This document shows positions 44,285 through 53,471 of a stretch of DNA of 64,000 nucleotides, one piece after another (the stretch's first letter is position 1; the number at the start of each line of letters is the position of its first letter). The stretch comes from Saccharopolyspora rosea (GTDB lineage: Bacteria; Actinomycetota; Actinomycetes; Mycobacteriales; Pseudonocardiaceae). The notes beneath the pieces were generated by a model that saw only the letters and a program-made list of their open reading frames with translations, was not told the origin of the DNA and searched no databases. The stretch spans positions 806,001-870,000 of the forward strand of contig NZ_CP102826.1 in the NCBI RefSeq assembly GCF_025643595.1, in the 5' to 3' direction. The position numbers were made by a program, and so were the translations under genes.

Positions 44285-44799
44285 GTGTGCGTTCCCGGTC
44301 CGTGATCACCGCCGTCACCGCTGCGGCTCTGCTTGGTCTGTCGGCCTGCGGAGGGGCCGGGGACAGCGGAGCGGAACAGCCGGAGCCGCAGGCGAAGCCG
44401 TTGCAGAGCTTCGACGCGTGCACGTTCTTCACCCCCGAGGAATTGACGTCGTTCGGAGTGGAGACCAAGGCCGAGGACTTCACCCAGGTCGGCTTCCAAC
44501 CCGGCTGCAAGTGGAACGGGGACCAGATGATCCTCTCCCTGCAGAAGAACGTGGACGAGGATTTCGACCAGTACGAGAAGACCGGGACGTTCGACGAGTT
44601 CACTCGCAAACCGTTCGCGGGGCGTGCCGGTGCCCGCATGCTGACCGCTGGTGCCAAGGGGCAGGGCGTGTGCAACGCCGTCGTGTCCGCTGGTGGCGGG
44701 ATCGTCCTGTACCAGGTCACCGGGAACTACCCGGAATTCGACGCCTGCGGCGAGGTCGAGAAGATCGCCGACCAGACCGCGGCCAGACTGCCGCAGTGA
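44281..44799 (+). CDS. DUF3558 lipoprotein
   Basis: 172 residues. Lipoprotein signal with lipobox LSAC (Cys23), then the DUF3558 domain with FDACTFFTPEEL, PGCKWNG, GVCNAVVS and the end signature DACGEVEKIADQTAARL; four Cys would form two disulphides. Located outside, attached to the membrane. GTG 44281 overlaps the preceding stop (GTGA). DUF3558 lipoproteins are frequent next to type VII effector genes in Pseudonocardiales, which suggests a surface role linked to that secretion; none is proven. Confidence 0.85.
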   Translation: MSVRSRSVITAVTAAALLGLSACGGAGDSGAEQPEPQAKPLQSFDACTFFTPEELTSFGVETKAEDFTQVGFQPGCKWNGDQMILSLQKNVDEDFDQYEKTGTFDEFTRKPFAGRAGARMLTAGAKGQGVCNAVVSAGGGIVLYQVTGNYPEFDACGEVEKIADQTAARLPQ

Positions 44800-44811
44800 C
44801 GAGGGGGAGCC

Positions 44812-46248
44812 ATGGGGTTGGGTGATTGGCTCAGCGACAAGGCCGACAGCGCCTGGCGAACGGTGCACGACACCGGTGCGGGCGTCTTCGGCTACGACAC
44901 CTACGCCCAACAGGAAGCCAAGCAGCACGCGGAGCAGGCGGCGAAGACCGGCGCGCGCGAGCGGGACGCGCTGGCCGAGCGGAACCGGGCGCTCCGGGAC
45001 GGGGTCGAGGGCTACGACCCGCCGGGGATCAGCCAGTGCGTGAACTGGTCGAGCTTCAGCCACCAGCAGATCTACGACACCAACCAGAAGTCCATCGACG
45101 AGGGCAAGGCCACCCAGGCCGCGCACGCGTGGCAGAAGCTCGGCAAAGCGCTGCGGGACCACGGCTCGGACTACGCGTCCGGGCTGAAGAACATCATCGG
45201 CGGTGGCTGGGAGGGCGAGGCCGCCGAGCAGGCCAAGACGGTCGGGGACCCGATCAAGAGCTGGACCGAGAACACCGGCAACGCCTTCGAGATGACCGGG
45301 AACAACCTGGCGACCGTGGCTTCCGCCGCCGGGCAGGTGAAGGCGGCGGTGTCCAAGCCGGAGGGCTACAGCTGGGGGCGGTCCGTCGTCGCCGGGATCG
45401 CGTCCGGGCCGGTGCCCGGGCTCGCTGGTCGGGACGCCGTGGCCCAGATGCGCGAGCACCAGGAAGCCGAGAAGCAGGCCCAGGAAACGATGGGGCGGGT
45501 CTACAGCCCGACGTTCACCGACGTCGACTCGAAGATGCCCCAGTTCCGCAAGCCGGACGGCACCACCGTCGAACCACCGCCCCCGCCACCGCCGGACCAC
45601 ACGCCGTGGGGCGGCGGCCCGGTGGATCCGGGAGGGCGTTCTCCGGGCGGTGGTCCCGACGGCGGGGGACCCGGCGGCGGTGGCCACCGGGACGGCGCGG
45701 GCCCGGGCCACAGCGGGCCGGGCGGTGGTGACCGCTCCGGCGGTGGCGACCACCGCTCGCCGGGGAGCGTGCCGCCGGACGTCCCCGGCGGCGGCCGGAA
45801 ACCGTCCGGGACGGACATCGAGTGGGCCGACCCGGTGGCGCCGGGGATGCCGCCGGGCGGCGGGGCCGGCACGGGACCGGGCGGCGTCGGTGGTGGCGGT
45901 GCCGGGCCGGGCGTGGTCGGGATCGGTGGCGGTGCCACCGGTGGCGGATCCGGCGTCGGTGGCGGCGGACGCGCAGGCGGTGGCACCGGCCGGGGTGCGG
46001 GCAGCAGCAGCGGTGTCGGGGCCGGTGGCCGCGCGGGCGCGGGGAGCTCCGGTGGTGCCGGGGCCGGCGCCGGTGCCGCCGGTCGGTCCGGGTCCGGGGC
46101 CCGCGGCGGCATGCTGGGCGCGGGTGCCGGTCGCGGTGCCAAGGGCGGCGAGGACGAGGACCACGAACGTCCGACCTGGCTGGAGGAGCAGGACGACGTC
46201 TGGTTCAACGACATGCCGAGGACCGCTCCGCCGGTGTTGGGCGAGTGA
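44812..46248 (+). CDS. PPE-like type VII secreted protein with Gly-rich tail
   Basis: 478 residues. The N-terminal helical PPE/WXG-like domain (about 70-230) contains INWSSFSHQQIY-type start (CVNWSSFSHQQIY), a WEG turn at 133-135 and the helical stretch NLATVASAAGQVKAAVS. From about residue 255 the chain becomes a Pro- then Gly-rich low-complexity region of some 180 residues, and ends with an acidic segment DEDHERPTWLEEQDDVWFNDMPRTAPPVLGE-like tail that recurs in Pseudonocardiales PPE-like proteins (from memory). Secreted through ESX with an EspG chaperone, encoded next. GGGGGAG precedes the ATG. The G-rich region has strongly repetitive DNA (GGTGGC units). Confidence 0.75.
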   Translation: MGLGDWLSDKADSAWRTVHDTGAGVFGYDTYAQQEAKQHAEQAAKTGARERDALAERNRALRDGVEGYDPPGISQCVNWSSFSHQQIYDTNQKSIDEGKATQAAHAWQKLGKALRDHGSDYASGLKNIIGGGWEGEAAEQAKTVGDPIKSWTENTGNAFEMTGNNLATVASAAGQVKAAVSKPEGYSWGRSVVAGIASGPVPGLAGRDAVAQMREHQEAEKQAQETMGRVYSPTFTDVDSKMPQFRKPDGTTVEPPPPPPPDHTPWGGGPVDPGGRSPGGGPDGGGPGGGGHRDGAGPGHSGPGGGDRSGGGDHRSPGSVPPDVPGGGRKPSGTDIEWADPVAPGMPPGGGAGTGPGGVGGGGAGPGVVGIGGGATGGGSGVGGGGRAGGGTGRGAGSSSGVGAGGRAGAGSSGGAGAGAGAAGRSGSGARGGMLGAGAGRGAKGGEDEDHERPTWLEEQDDVWFNDMPRTAPPVLGE

Positions 46249-46270
46249 CGCACGAGGAGGAGGACCAGCG

Positions 46271-47086
46271 GTGAGCGTGGTGGCGCGGTGGCAGCTGCCG
46301 CCGGTGCACGTGGACGTCGTGCTCGAATACCTCGGGCTGGGCGACCTCGTGCTGCCGCTGGCCGTGCCGTCCTTCGGCCATACGACCGAGCAGTTCGCCG
46401 ACATCGGCCGGCGCGAGCTGGGGAACATGGTGGCCAACGGGGCGGTCGTGGACGACGAGGTGCACCCCGCGCTCGCGGAGGCGCTGCGGCTGCTGGCCCA
46501 CCCGCACCTGTGGGTCGACTCGGTGTGGTTCCCGCAGGTCGGGGAGGACCACTGCTGGCGGACGGTCGCGGTCCGCACCGAGGGCGACCGCGTGGTGCTC
46601 GGGGTGCAGCCTCCCGCGGAGGATCCGCGGTTCGGCGGGATGTTGACGGTGGAGGTGCACCAGAACGTCCCGCTGCCGCAGGTCCTGCTCGGCACGCTGC
46701 CGCCCGCACCACCGGGCACCCGGGGAGCTCCGAAGGTGCCCGCGAGTTCGTTCCGCGTCGGCCAGGAGGAAGCGGAGCCGGGCAGCGTGCTGCAGACCGC
46801 GACGCGGGCGCGCGGCAGCAGCGGCGACCGGGAGCACGAGCTGTACCAGGCGATCGGCCGCGCCCCGCACGTCCGGGTCGGGCAGATCGCCGCGAACTCC
46901 CGCGATCCGCACGGCCGCACCCGGCGTTCGCCGATCCTGCGCTGGTTCGACAACGTCGAACCCGACGGCCGGTACCTCGACCACGACGAGCGCGGCGTTG
47001 CCGGCGAGCGGATCCACATGCTCACCCCGGCGGACGCGCGGTTGATCGGTGCGCAGGTCGACGCGCTGCTGGCGCAGGTGCGGTGA
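46271..47086 (+). CDS. EspG-family ESX secretion-associated chaperone
   Basis: 271 residues of the EspG (PF14011) type: an N-terminal half with WQLPPVHVDVVLEYLGLGDLVLPL and a C-terminal half ending ILRWFDNVEPDGRYLDHDE...RIHMLTPADARLIGAQVDALL. EspG binds PPE-type substrates in the cytosol and hands them to the ESX membrane complex. GTG 46271 with GGAGGAGG upstream, 22 bases after the PPE-like stop. No EccB, EccC, EccD, EccE or mycosin gene is in the window, so the secretion machine must be encoded elsewhere. Confidence 0.82.
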   Translation: MSVVARWQLPPVHVDVVLEYLGLGDLVLPLAVPSFGHTTEQFADIGRRELGNMVANGAVVDDEVHPALAEALRLLAHPHLWVDSVWFPQVGEDHCWRTVAVRTEGDRVVLGVQPPAEDPRFGGMLTVEVHQNVPLPQVLLGTLPPAPPGTRGAPKVPASSFRVGQEEAEPGSVLQTATRARGSSGDREHELYQAIGRAPHVRVGQIAANSRDPHGRTRRSPILRWFDNVEPDGRYLDHDERGVAGERIHMLTPADARLIGAQVDALLAQVR

Positions 47087-47181
47087 CCGGGCGATCCCGG
47101 TCACAAAACCCTGGACCGACACGCCGAAGCGTGCTGAAGGGGGCACGCACAGCTCCGAGCCGCGCACGTAGGCTGCATGGC

Positions 47182-48516
47182 ATGGTCGAACCCCAGCTGC
47201 ATCGCGTCACCTTGCCCAACGGGCTGCGCGTGGTGCTCGCACCGGACTCGGCGGACGGTCGGTCGGCAGGCCAGGCCCCCGTGGTCGGTGTCAGCGTGCA
47301 CTACGACGTGGGCTTCCGTTCCGAACCGGAGGGGCGAACCGGCTTCGCGCACCTCTTCGAGCACCTGATGTTCCAGGGCAGTGAGAGCCTGGAGAAGCTA
47401 GCGCACTTCCGCCACGTGCAGGGTTCCGGCGGGGTGTTCAACGGTTCGACGCACCAGGATTACACCGACTACTACCAGGTGCTCCCGTCGGCCGCGCTGG
47501 AGCGGGCGCTGTTCCTCGAAGCGGACCGGATGCGCGCGCCGAAGCTGACCGAGGAGAACCTGCGCAACCAGGTGGACGTGGTCAAGGAGGAGATCCGCCT
47601 CAACGTCCTCAACCGCCCCTACGGCGGGTTCCCCTGGATCCTGCTGCCCCCGGTGCTGTATTCGACCTTCGCCAACGCGCACAACGGCTACGGCGACTTC
47701 ACCGACCTGGAGCGGGCGACGGTCGACGACTGCGCCGCCTTCTTCGACACCTACTACGCGCCCGGCAACGCGGTCCTGACGATCGCCGGCGACATCGACG
47801 TCGACCGGACCGTCGAGCTGGTGCACCGGCACTTCGGCGACGTGCCCGCGCGCGAGGTCCCCCAACGGCCGTCGTTCGGCGAGCCGTGCCCGTCCGGGGA
47901 GCTGCGGGGGCGGCACGCGGACCCGCACGCGCCGCTGCCCGCGGTCGCGCTCGGCTACCGCCTGCCGGACCCGGTCGGCGAGCTGGACGCCTACCTGGCG
48001 AACGTGGTCCTCGCCGCGATCATGTCCGACGGTGACGCCTCGCGGCTCCAGCAGCGGCTGGTGTACCAGGACAAGCTGGTGGTCGACGTGCACGCGGGCT
48101 GCGGGCTGATGGGCGCACCGCTGGACGCGCGCGACCCCGACACCTTCACGGTCACCGCGGTGCACACCCCGGAGGTCGGGGTGGACCGGGTCACCGCCGC
48201 GGTCGACGAGGAGCTGGAGCGGCTGGCCGCGGACGGCCCGGCACCCGAGGAGCTGTCCCGCGTCACCGCGCGTTGGACCGCCGGACTGCACCGGGAACAC
48301 GACCGCGTGATCTCCCGGACCCTGGACCTGGGCAGCGCGGAGCTGCTGCACGGCCGCGCCGAGCTGATCTCCGAACTGCCCGCCCGGGTCGCGGAGATCG
48401 GCGCCGAGGACGTCGCCGCCGCGGCCAAGGCGCTGCGCGCGGATTCGCGCGCGGTGCTGGAGATCGAACCCGCAGGCGGCTCGGCGGCCGCCGGAGACGA
48501 AGGAGGTGCGGCATGA
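47182..48516 (+). CDS. M16-family zinc peptidase, catalytic subunit
   Basis: 444 residues. The inverted zincin motif HxxEH is seen as HLFEH at 57-61, with the downstream Glu at 136-137 in VKEEIRLNVLNRPYGG; the domain order is that of a two-domain M16B peptidase. Acts on peptides or misfolded exported proteins; no signal peptide is visible, so probably cytosolic. ATG 47182 lies seven bases after TAGGCT (leaderless). Its stop overlaps the start of the second M16 gene (ATGA). The pair matches the heterodimeric M16B layout: one active, one inactive subunit. Confidence 0.88.
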   Translation: MVEPQLHRVTLPNGLRVVLAPDSADGRSAGQAPVVGVSVHYDVGFRSEPEGRTGFAHLFEHLMFQGSESLEKLAHFRHVQGSGGVFNGSTHQDYTDYYQVLPSAALERALFLEADRMRAPKLTEENLRNQVDVVKEEIRLNVLNRPYGGFPWILLPPVLYSTFANAHNGYGDFTDLERATVDDCAAFFDTYYAPGNAVLTIAGDIDVDRTVELVHRHFGDVPAREVPQRPSFGEPCPSGELRGRHADPHAPLPAVALGYRLPDPVGELDAYLANVVLAAIMSDGDASRLQQRLVYQDKLVVDVHAGCGLMGAPLDARDPDTFTVTAVHTPEVGVDRVTAAVDEELERLAADGPAPEELSRVTARWTAGLHREHDRVISRTLDLGSAELLHGRAELISELPARVAEIGAEDVAAAAKALRADSRAVLEIEPAGGSAAAGDEGGAA

Positions 48517-49880
48517 CCCGCGCAACGCACCGCAGCGCCGAGGAGATCGGCCGCACCGAGCTCGGCCCGCGCCCGCTGCCGGCCCTGGGGGAGCAGCGAA
48601 CGGTCCGGCCTTCGGCCACTGTGGACACCGTGCTGGACAACGGGTTGCGCGTGGTCGCCGCCCGCCACGGCTCGGTGCCGATGGTCGAACTGCGGCTGCG
48701 GATCCCGTTCGCGGGTGAGGACGCCCGGCACGCGGCGCGCGCCGAGGTGCTCGCGGAGACGGTCCTCACCGGCACGCAGACCCGCGACCGGGTGCGGATC
48801 GACACGGACCTGGCGGCGGTCGGCGGCGAGCTGAACGCCGTGGTCGACCCGGAGCGGCTGGCCGTCACCGGCAACGCCCTGTCCAGCGGCCTGGGCACGC
48901 TGCTCGACGTGCTCGCCGACGCGCTGACCGGGGCGGTGTACCGGGAGGACGAGGTCGCCGGGGAGCGCGACCGGCTGGTCGAGCGGATCACGGTGGCGCG
49001 GTCCCAGCCCCGGGTGATCGCCCGGGAGGAGCTGCAGCGGCACCGCTACGGCGACCACCCCTTCGTCCGCGAGGTCCCGCAGGCCGCCGACGTCGCCGAG
49101 GTGACCGCCGGGGAGGTTCGCGCGCTGCACGGCGAGTCGGTGCTGCCGCGCGGTTCGGTGCTCGTGCTCGTCGGTGACATCGACCCGGACGAGGCGGTGG
49201 CCGAGGTGGGGCGTCGGCTGTCCGGCTGGCGGTCGGACGCCGCGGCCCGGGAGCTGCCCGCGCTGCCGGCCGTCCGGGGCGGCGACGTCCGCCTGGTGCA
49301 CCGGCCGGGGGCCGTGCAGTCGCAGCTGCGGCTGTCCGCGCAGGCGCTGCCGCGCACCGACGAGCGGTACCCGGCGTTGCAGATCGCGAACCTGGTGTTC
49401 GGCGGCTACTTCTCGTCGCGGCTGGTGGAGAACATCCGCGAGGACAAGGGCTACACCTACGGCGCGCACTCGACGTTCGAGTTCACCCGGAACAACGGGA
49501 CGCTGCTGGTCGACGCCGACACGGCCAGCGAGGTCACGGCTGCGGCCCTGCTGGAGACCCGCTACGAGCTGGGCCGGATGGCCGTGGTGCCGCCGACCGA
49601 GGCGGAGGTCGAGTCGGCGCGGCAGTACGCCATCGGCGGCCTGCTGACGTCGACGGCGTCGCAGTCTGGCATGGCGGGCATGCTCTCGGTGCTGGCGTCC
49701 CTCGGACTGGGCCAGGACTGGCTGGTGGCCCACCCGGACCGGCTGCGCGCGGTCACCGCGGAGCAGGTGGCCGAGGCAGCGCGGCAGTTCGCGCCGACCG
49801 CTTTCACAGGTGTCGTGGTGGGCGACGCGGACAAGCTCGCCGACCAGCTCGGCGCGCTCGGGGGAGTGGTGCTGCCGTGA
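48513..49880 (+). CDS. M16-family subunit without the zinc motif
   Basis: 455 residues with the M16 fold (VLDNGLRVVAARHGSVPMVELRLRIPF, FGGYFSSRLVENIREDKGYTYGAHS) but no HxxEH: the region that should hold it reads AEVLAETVLTGT. The conserved R...Y residues of the C-terminal domain (NIREDKGYTYG) that bind substrate are kept. This is the usual split in bacterial M16B pairs, where the second chain supplies the substrate-binding Arg/Tyr. GAAGGAGG precedes the ATG at 48513; translation is coupled to the catalytic subunit. Confidence 0.86.
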   Translation: MTRATHRSAEEIGRTELGPRPLPALGEQRTVRPSATVDTVLDNGLRVVAARHGSVPMVELRLRIPFAGEDARHAARAEVLAETVLTGTQTRDRVRIDTDLAAVGGELNAVVDPERLAVTGNALSSGLGTLLDVLADALTGAVYREDEVAGERDRLVERITVARSQPRVIAREELQRHRYGDHPFVREVPQAADVAEVTAGEVRALHGESVLPRGSVLVLVGDIDPDEAVAEVGRRLSGWRSDAAARELPALPAVRGGDVRLVHRPGAVQSQLRLSAQALPRTDERYPALQIANLVFGGYFSSRLVENIREDKGYTYGAHSTFEFTRNNGTLLVDADTASEVTAAALLETRYELGRMAVVPPTEAEVESARQYAIGGLLTSTASQSGMAGMLSVLASLGLGQDWLVAHPDRLRAVTAEQVAEAARQFAPTAFTGVVVGDADKLADQLGALGGVVLP

Positions 49881-49896
49881 GGCGGGTGCGGCACCG

Positions 49897-50817
49897 ATGA
49901 CCTCCGACGTGTGCACCGGTTTCCAGCTGGACTCCGCGCCCCTGCTGTCGAGGTCCACAGTGGACCGACGGGAGGCGTTGCGGGACACCCCGGACGGCGC
50001 TGCCGAGCTGTGGTCGGGCGGTCGCCTCGTGCTGGTCGACGCCCGGGGGCGCACCCCGGTCACCGCGGACTCGGGGCTCGACTTCCAGCCGACCGCCGAT
50101 TTCGGGGAACGCCCGGCGCCGAACGCGGTGCTGCTCGGCGTCGAGGACGGCGTCAGCTACTGGGCGCTGCGCACCGAGCACGACGGCGCGCAGGAGGGCT
50201 GGCGCGACCTGCGCAGTGCGGGCGGCCTGCTGAGCGACACCGACGCCGGGCTCCTCACCACGGCCGTCGGCCTGCTCGGCTGGCACGACAACGCCCGCTA
50301 CTGCGCGGTGTGCGGCGCGGCGACCACGCGGGTCCGGGCGGGGTGGGCGCGCCACTGCACCGGCTGCGACCGCGAGGAGTACCCGCGCACCGACCCGGCG
50401 GTGATCTGCCTGGTGCACGACGGCGCGGACCACGTCCTGCTGGCCCGCCAGCCGATCTGGCCGAAGGAGCGCTACTCGGTGCTCGCCGGGTTCGTCGAGG
50501 TCGGCGAGTCGCTGGAGGCGTGCGTGCGGCGCGAGGTGGCCGAGGAGGTGGGCGTCGACGTCTCGCACGTCCGCTACCTCGGCAGCCAGCCGTGGCCGTT
50601 CCCGCGGTCGCTGATGGTGGGCTTCGCGGCCGTCGCGGACCGCACCCAACCGCTGCACCCGGCGGACGGCGAGATCGAGGACGCCCGCTGGGTGCACCGC
50701 GACACGGTCCGGGCGGCGCTGGAGTCGGAGGCGGGCGCGGTCGACGGTCTGCGCCTGCCGCCGGGCGTCTCGATCGCCTACCGCATGCTCCGCGGCTGGG
50801 CGGCCTGGGAGAACTAG
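49897..50817 (+). CDS. nudC: NADH pyrophosphatase NudC
   Basis: 306 residues. Zinc ribbon with Cys136, Cys139, Cys154 and Cys157 (CAVC and CTGC), Nudix box at about 198-220 (GFVEVGESLE...RREVAEEVGV) and the NudC-specific SQPWPFPRS at 230-238. Hydrolyses NAD(H) to NMN(H) and AMP and removes NAD caps from RNA. ATG 49897, 17 bases after the M16 stop and probably in the same transcript. Mtb Rv3199c is the counterpart beside uvrD2. A very strong hairpin follows the stop. Confidence 0.92.
   Translation: MTSDVCTGFQLDSAPLLSRSTVDRREALRDTPDGAAELWSGGRLVLVDARGRTPVTADSGLDFQPTADFGERPAPNAVLLGVEDGVSYWALRTEHDGAQEGWRDLRSAGGLLSDTDAGLLTTAVGLLGWHDNARYCAVCGAATTRVRAGWARHCTGCDREEYPRTDPAVICLVHDGADHVLLARQPIWPKERYSVLAGFVEVGESLEACVRREVAEEVGVDVSHVRYLGSQPWPFPRSLMVGFAAVADRTQPLHPADGEIEDARWVHRDTVRAALESEAGAVDGLRLPPGVSIAYRMLRGWAAWEN
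49953..49965 (-). repeat. 13-bp dispersed motif, symmetric form, in nudC
   Basis: GTCCACAGTGGAC, reverse complement of the adnA copy at 35353, read as Ser-Thr-Val-Asp with the rare codon ACA. Confidence 0.55.
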
Positions 50818-50820
50818 GAG

Positions 50821-50854
50821 CGGGGTCGGCCGGACGCCGGTCCGGTCGGCCCCG
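50821..50854 (+). terminator. Terminator after nudC
   Basis: CGGGGTCGGCCGGAC / GTCCGGTCGGCCCCG, 15-pair stem with two G-T pairs and a GCCG loop, three bases after the stop. Confidence 0.8.
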
Positions 50855-51002
50855 TCACACCGCGCTCTCCCCGGACCCGGGGCACATCACCTGTTCACCG
50901 GCGTGATCATCGCTCGAACGCGGGTGCGCAGCGTCCGGTCGTGCGACACGCGGTGCGCGAGGTTCCGGGTGTGAGCCCGACCGGGGGACGGGGTCTGCGA
51001 AG

Positions 51003-53102
51003 ATGCCCCGCATGGCCGAACAACCGCGACTCCTGGAAGGTCTCGATCCGGAGCAGCGGCAGGCGGTCATCGCACCACGCGGTCCGGTGTGCGTGCTGGC
51101 CGGGGCGGGCACCGGCAAGACCCGGACGATCACCCGGCGGATCGCCTACCTCGTGCAGCGCGGGTTGGTCGCCCCGCAGCAGGTGCTCGCGGTGACCTTC
51201 ACCGCCCGCGCGGCGGGGGAGATGCGCACCCGGCTGCGGGAGCTCGGCGCCGCCGGGGTGCAGGCGCAGACCTTCCACGCGGCAGCGTTCCGGCAGCTGC
51301 GCTACTTCTGGCCGCGCGTGCACGACACGCAGATGTGGCCGCTGGCGGACAACAAGTTCCGGCTGGTCATGCAGGCGGCGCACCGGCTCGGGCTGTCCAC
51401 GGAGCGGGAGGACGTCCGGGACCTGGCCGCCGAGATCGAGTGGGCCAAGGCGTCGCTGGTCGGTCCGGACCAGTACCCGGCGGCGGCCGCGCAGGCCGGA
51501 CGCGTCACCCCGGTGCTCCCGCAGCAGCTCGCCCAGGCGTTCGCCGGGTACGAGAAGCTCAAGAACGAGGCGCGGGTGCTGGACTTCGACGATCTGCTGC
51601 TGCACATCGCGGCGATCCTGGAGGAACGACCGGACATCGCCGAGGAGTTCCGCGCCCGGTACCGCTCGTTCGTGGTCGACGAGTACCAGGACGTCAACCC
51701 GCTGCAACAGCGGGTGCTCGACGCGTGGCTGGGTTCCCGGGACGACATCACGGTCGTCGGGGACGCCAACCAGACCATCTACTCCTTCGCCGGTGCCACG
51801 CCGAAGTGGCTGATCGGTTTCCCGCGCCGGTTCCCGGAGGCGACCGTGGTGCGGCTGGAGCGCGACTACCGTTCGACGCCGCAGGTCGTGGACCTGGCCA
51901 ACCAGGTGATCGGCGCGGCCCGGGAGCGCCCCGCCGGCACGCGGTTGCGCCTGGTCGGGCAGCGGTCGGACGGCCCGCGCCCGGACTTCGCCGAGTACGA
52001 GGACGAGACCGCCGAGGCCGAGGCGGTCGCCCGCCGCATCGCGCGGTTGGCCGGGCAGGGCGTCGCGTTGTCCGAGATCGCGGTGCTGTTCCGCGTCAAC
52101 GCGCAGTCGGAGGTGTACGAGAAGGCGCTGTCCGACGCGGAGATCCCGTACCAGGTCCGCGGCGGGGAGCGGTTCTTCGCGCGCGCCGAGGTGCGCCAGG
52201 CGATGACGGCGTTGCGCACCGCGCTGGCGCACGGCGCGGAGTCCGGCGACCTGCCCGCCACGGTGCGCGACGCGCTGCGCGAGGTCGGCCTGGTCGACGA
52301 ACCCCCGGCGGGCGGTGCCGCCCGCGAGCGCTGGGAGTCGCTGATCGCGCTGGTCGAGCTCGCCGAGGAGCTCGTCGCGGCGGTCCCGGACGCCGATCTG
52401 GCGCGCTACGTCAGGGAACTGGAGATGCGCGCCGAGTCGCAGCACCCGCCGACCGTGGAGGGCGTGACGCTGGCCTCGCTGCACGCCGCCAAGGGCCTGG
52501 AGTGGGACGCGGTGTTCCTGGTCGGCCTGGTCGAGGGGACGCTGCCGATCCAGCACGCCGACACCGACGCCGCGGTCGAGGAGGAGCGCCGGCTGCTCTA
52601 CGTCGGCGTGACCCGCGCGCGCGAGCACCTGCACCTGTCGTGGGCGCTGGCCCGCGCGGGTGGCGGTCGGCGCTTCCGCAAGCGCAGCCGCTTCCTGTAC
52701 AGCCTGGTTCCCGACGACCACCCCGCGGCGCTGCCGAACAAGGTCCGGCAGCGCGAACTGCTCGCCAAGCCGAAGAAGAAGACCAATCCGCGTTGCCGGA
52801 TGTGCAACGCCGAACTGGTGAGCACGATGGACGTCAAGCTCGGCCGCTGCGCCGACTGTCCGTCCGATGTGGACGAAGGGCTGCTGGAGCAGCTGAAGGC
52901 GTGGCGCAGCGCCCGCGCCAAGCAGCTGAAGGTTCCCGCGTACGTCGTGTTCACCGACGCGACGCTGACCGCGATCGCCGAGCAGCGGCCGACGGACGTG
53001 CGCTCGCTGGTGGGCATTTCCGGCGTCGGGGCGTCCAAGCTGGAGAAGTTCGGCTCCGACGTGCTCGCGCTCGTGCAGGGCGAACGCCCGGACGGTCTGT
53101 GA
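51003..53102 (+). CDS. uvrD2: DNA helicase UvrD2
   Basis: 699 residues (Mtb UvrD2 is 700). Motor motifs: [97 protein letters not shown]. The C-terminal part has the UvrD2-specific tetracysteine cluster (CRMC and CADC, about 600-620) and an HRDC domain (about 630-695). ATG 51003 or 51012 can start the protein; 51012 fits the Mtb N-terminus better. In mycobacteria UvrD2 is essential, with ATPase and 3'-5' unwinding assisted by the Cys cluster. Directly upstream of whiB7, as in Mtb. Confidence 0.93.
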   Translation: MPRMAEQPRLLEGLDPEQRQAVIAPRGPVCVLAGAGTGKTRTITRRIAYLVQRGLVAPQQVLAVTFTARAAGEMRTRLRELGAAGVQAQTFHAAAFRQLRYFWPRVHDTQMWPLADNKFRLVMQAAHRLGLSTEREDVRDLAAEIEWAKASLVGPDQYPAAAAQAGRVTPVLPQQLAQAFAGYEKLKNEARVLDFDDLLLHIAAILEERPDIAEEFRARYRSFVVDEYQDVNPLQQRVLDAWLGSRDDITVVGDANQTIYSFAGATPKWLIGFPRRFPEATVVRLERDYRSTPQVVDLANQVIGAARERPAGTRLRLVGQRSDGPRPDFAEYEDETAEAEAVARRIARLAGQGVALSEIAVLFRVNAQSEVYEKALSDAEIPYQVRGGERFFARAEVRQAMTALRTALAHGAESGDLPATVRDALREVGLVDEPPAGGAARERWESLIALVELAEELVAAVPDADLARYVRELEMRAESQHPPTVEGVTLASLHAAKGLEWDAVFLVGLVEGTLPIQHADTDAAVEEERRLLYVGVTRAREHLHLSWALARAGGGRRFRKRSRFLYSLVPDDHPAALPNKVRQRELLAKPKKKTNPRCRMCNAELVSTMDVKLGRCADCPSDVDEGLLEQLKAWRSARAKQLKVPAYVVFTDATLTAIAEQRPTDVRSLVGISGVGASKLEKFGSDVLALVQGERPDGL
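52862..52874 (+). repeat. 13-bp dispersed motif variant in uvrD2
   Basis: GTCCGATGTGGAC read as Ser-Asp-Val-Asp, using the rare codon GAT. Confidence 0.5.
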
Positions 53103-53109
53103 AACTGTG

Positions 53110-53134
53110 AAAACCCCAGGTGGCGCAGGGTTTT
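53110..53134. terminator. Hairpin after uvrD2
   Basis: AAAACCC at 53110-53116 and GGGTTTT at 53128-53134, seven pairs ending in a T-run, eight bases beyond the uvrD2 stop. It separates uvrD2 from the whiB7 promoter. Confidence 0.45.
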
Positions 53135-53157
53135 GGCGATCCGGCGGGGATTCTTCG

Positions 53158-53196
53158 AAAAATACGTTGCGGCCGCTGCCGTGCGCCCCATAATCT
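53158..53196 (+). promoter_or_regulatory. whiB7 promoter with WhiB7-type A/T box
   Basis: AAAAAT at 53158-53163, three bases, then TTGCGG (-35) at 53167-53172 and CATAAT or TAATCT (-10) at 53189-53196, spacing 16-18. An A/T-rich element three bases before the -35 is the known mark of WhiB7-SigA activated promoters, so autoregulation is predicted. Confidence 0.7.
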
Positions 53197-53258
53197 GCTG
53201 GTGCGCGAGTCGTGGTCTCCGATGACCACGACCTGAGCTCTGGGAGGAGGTGGCTTCG

Positions 53259-53450
53259 ATGATCGGCATTCTGCTCAGCCGCACCCCGAGCCACCTCGTG
53301 GACGGGGCATTCGCGCTGTTCCGCGTCTTCGCGTCCCTCCCGGTCGAACGACTGGGCTATGAGCGCGATGTCATGCCGCGCCGGTTCCGCGCGTTCTGGC
53401 AGCTGAAGTCCCACCCAGACTGGTCCGCCTTCCGTGATCCGTTGATCTAG
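53259..53450 (+). CDS. whiB7 leader ORF (upstream ORF controlling attenuation)
   Basis: 63 codons, MIGILLSRTPSHLV to FRDPLI, preceded by GGAGGAGG. It lies entirely in the leader between the whiB7 promoter and terminator. The peptide is basic and not obviously a functional protein; comparable leader ORFs precede whiB7/wblC in mycobacteria and streptomycetes, where slow translation under ribosome-targeting antibiotics prevents early termination. Near its 3' end the codons for Trp-Ser-Ala contain GGTCCGC, identical to the start of the terminator's right arm. Confidence 0.7.
   Translation: MIGILLSRTPSHLVDGAFALFRVFASLPVERLGYERDVMPRRFRAFWQLKSHPDWSAFRDPLI
53422..53428 (+). promoter_or_regulatory. 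Antiterminator half-site in the whiB7 leader
   Basis: GGTCCGC can pair with GCGGACC (53475-53481), the left arm of the terminator, competing with its right arm. It is inside the leader ORF, 20-28 bases before its stop, so a terminating ribosome would cover it. Confidence 0.55.
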
Positions 53451-53471
53451 GAAGCGCTTCGGGCGTCCCAC

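Noticed and set aside
45550..46180. Gly-rich coding repeat as a separate mobile or tandem repeat element
   Set aside because: The GGTGGC-type units keep the frame of the PPE-like protein and vary in length; they are a low-complexity protein tail.
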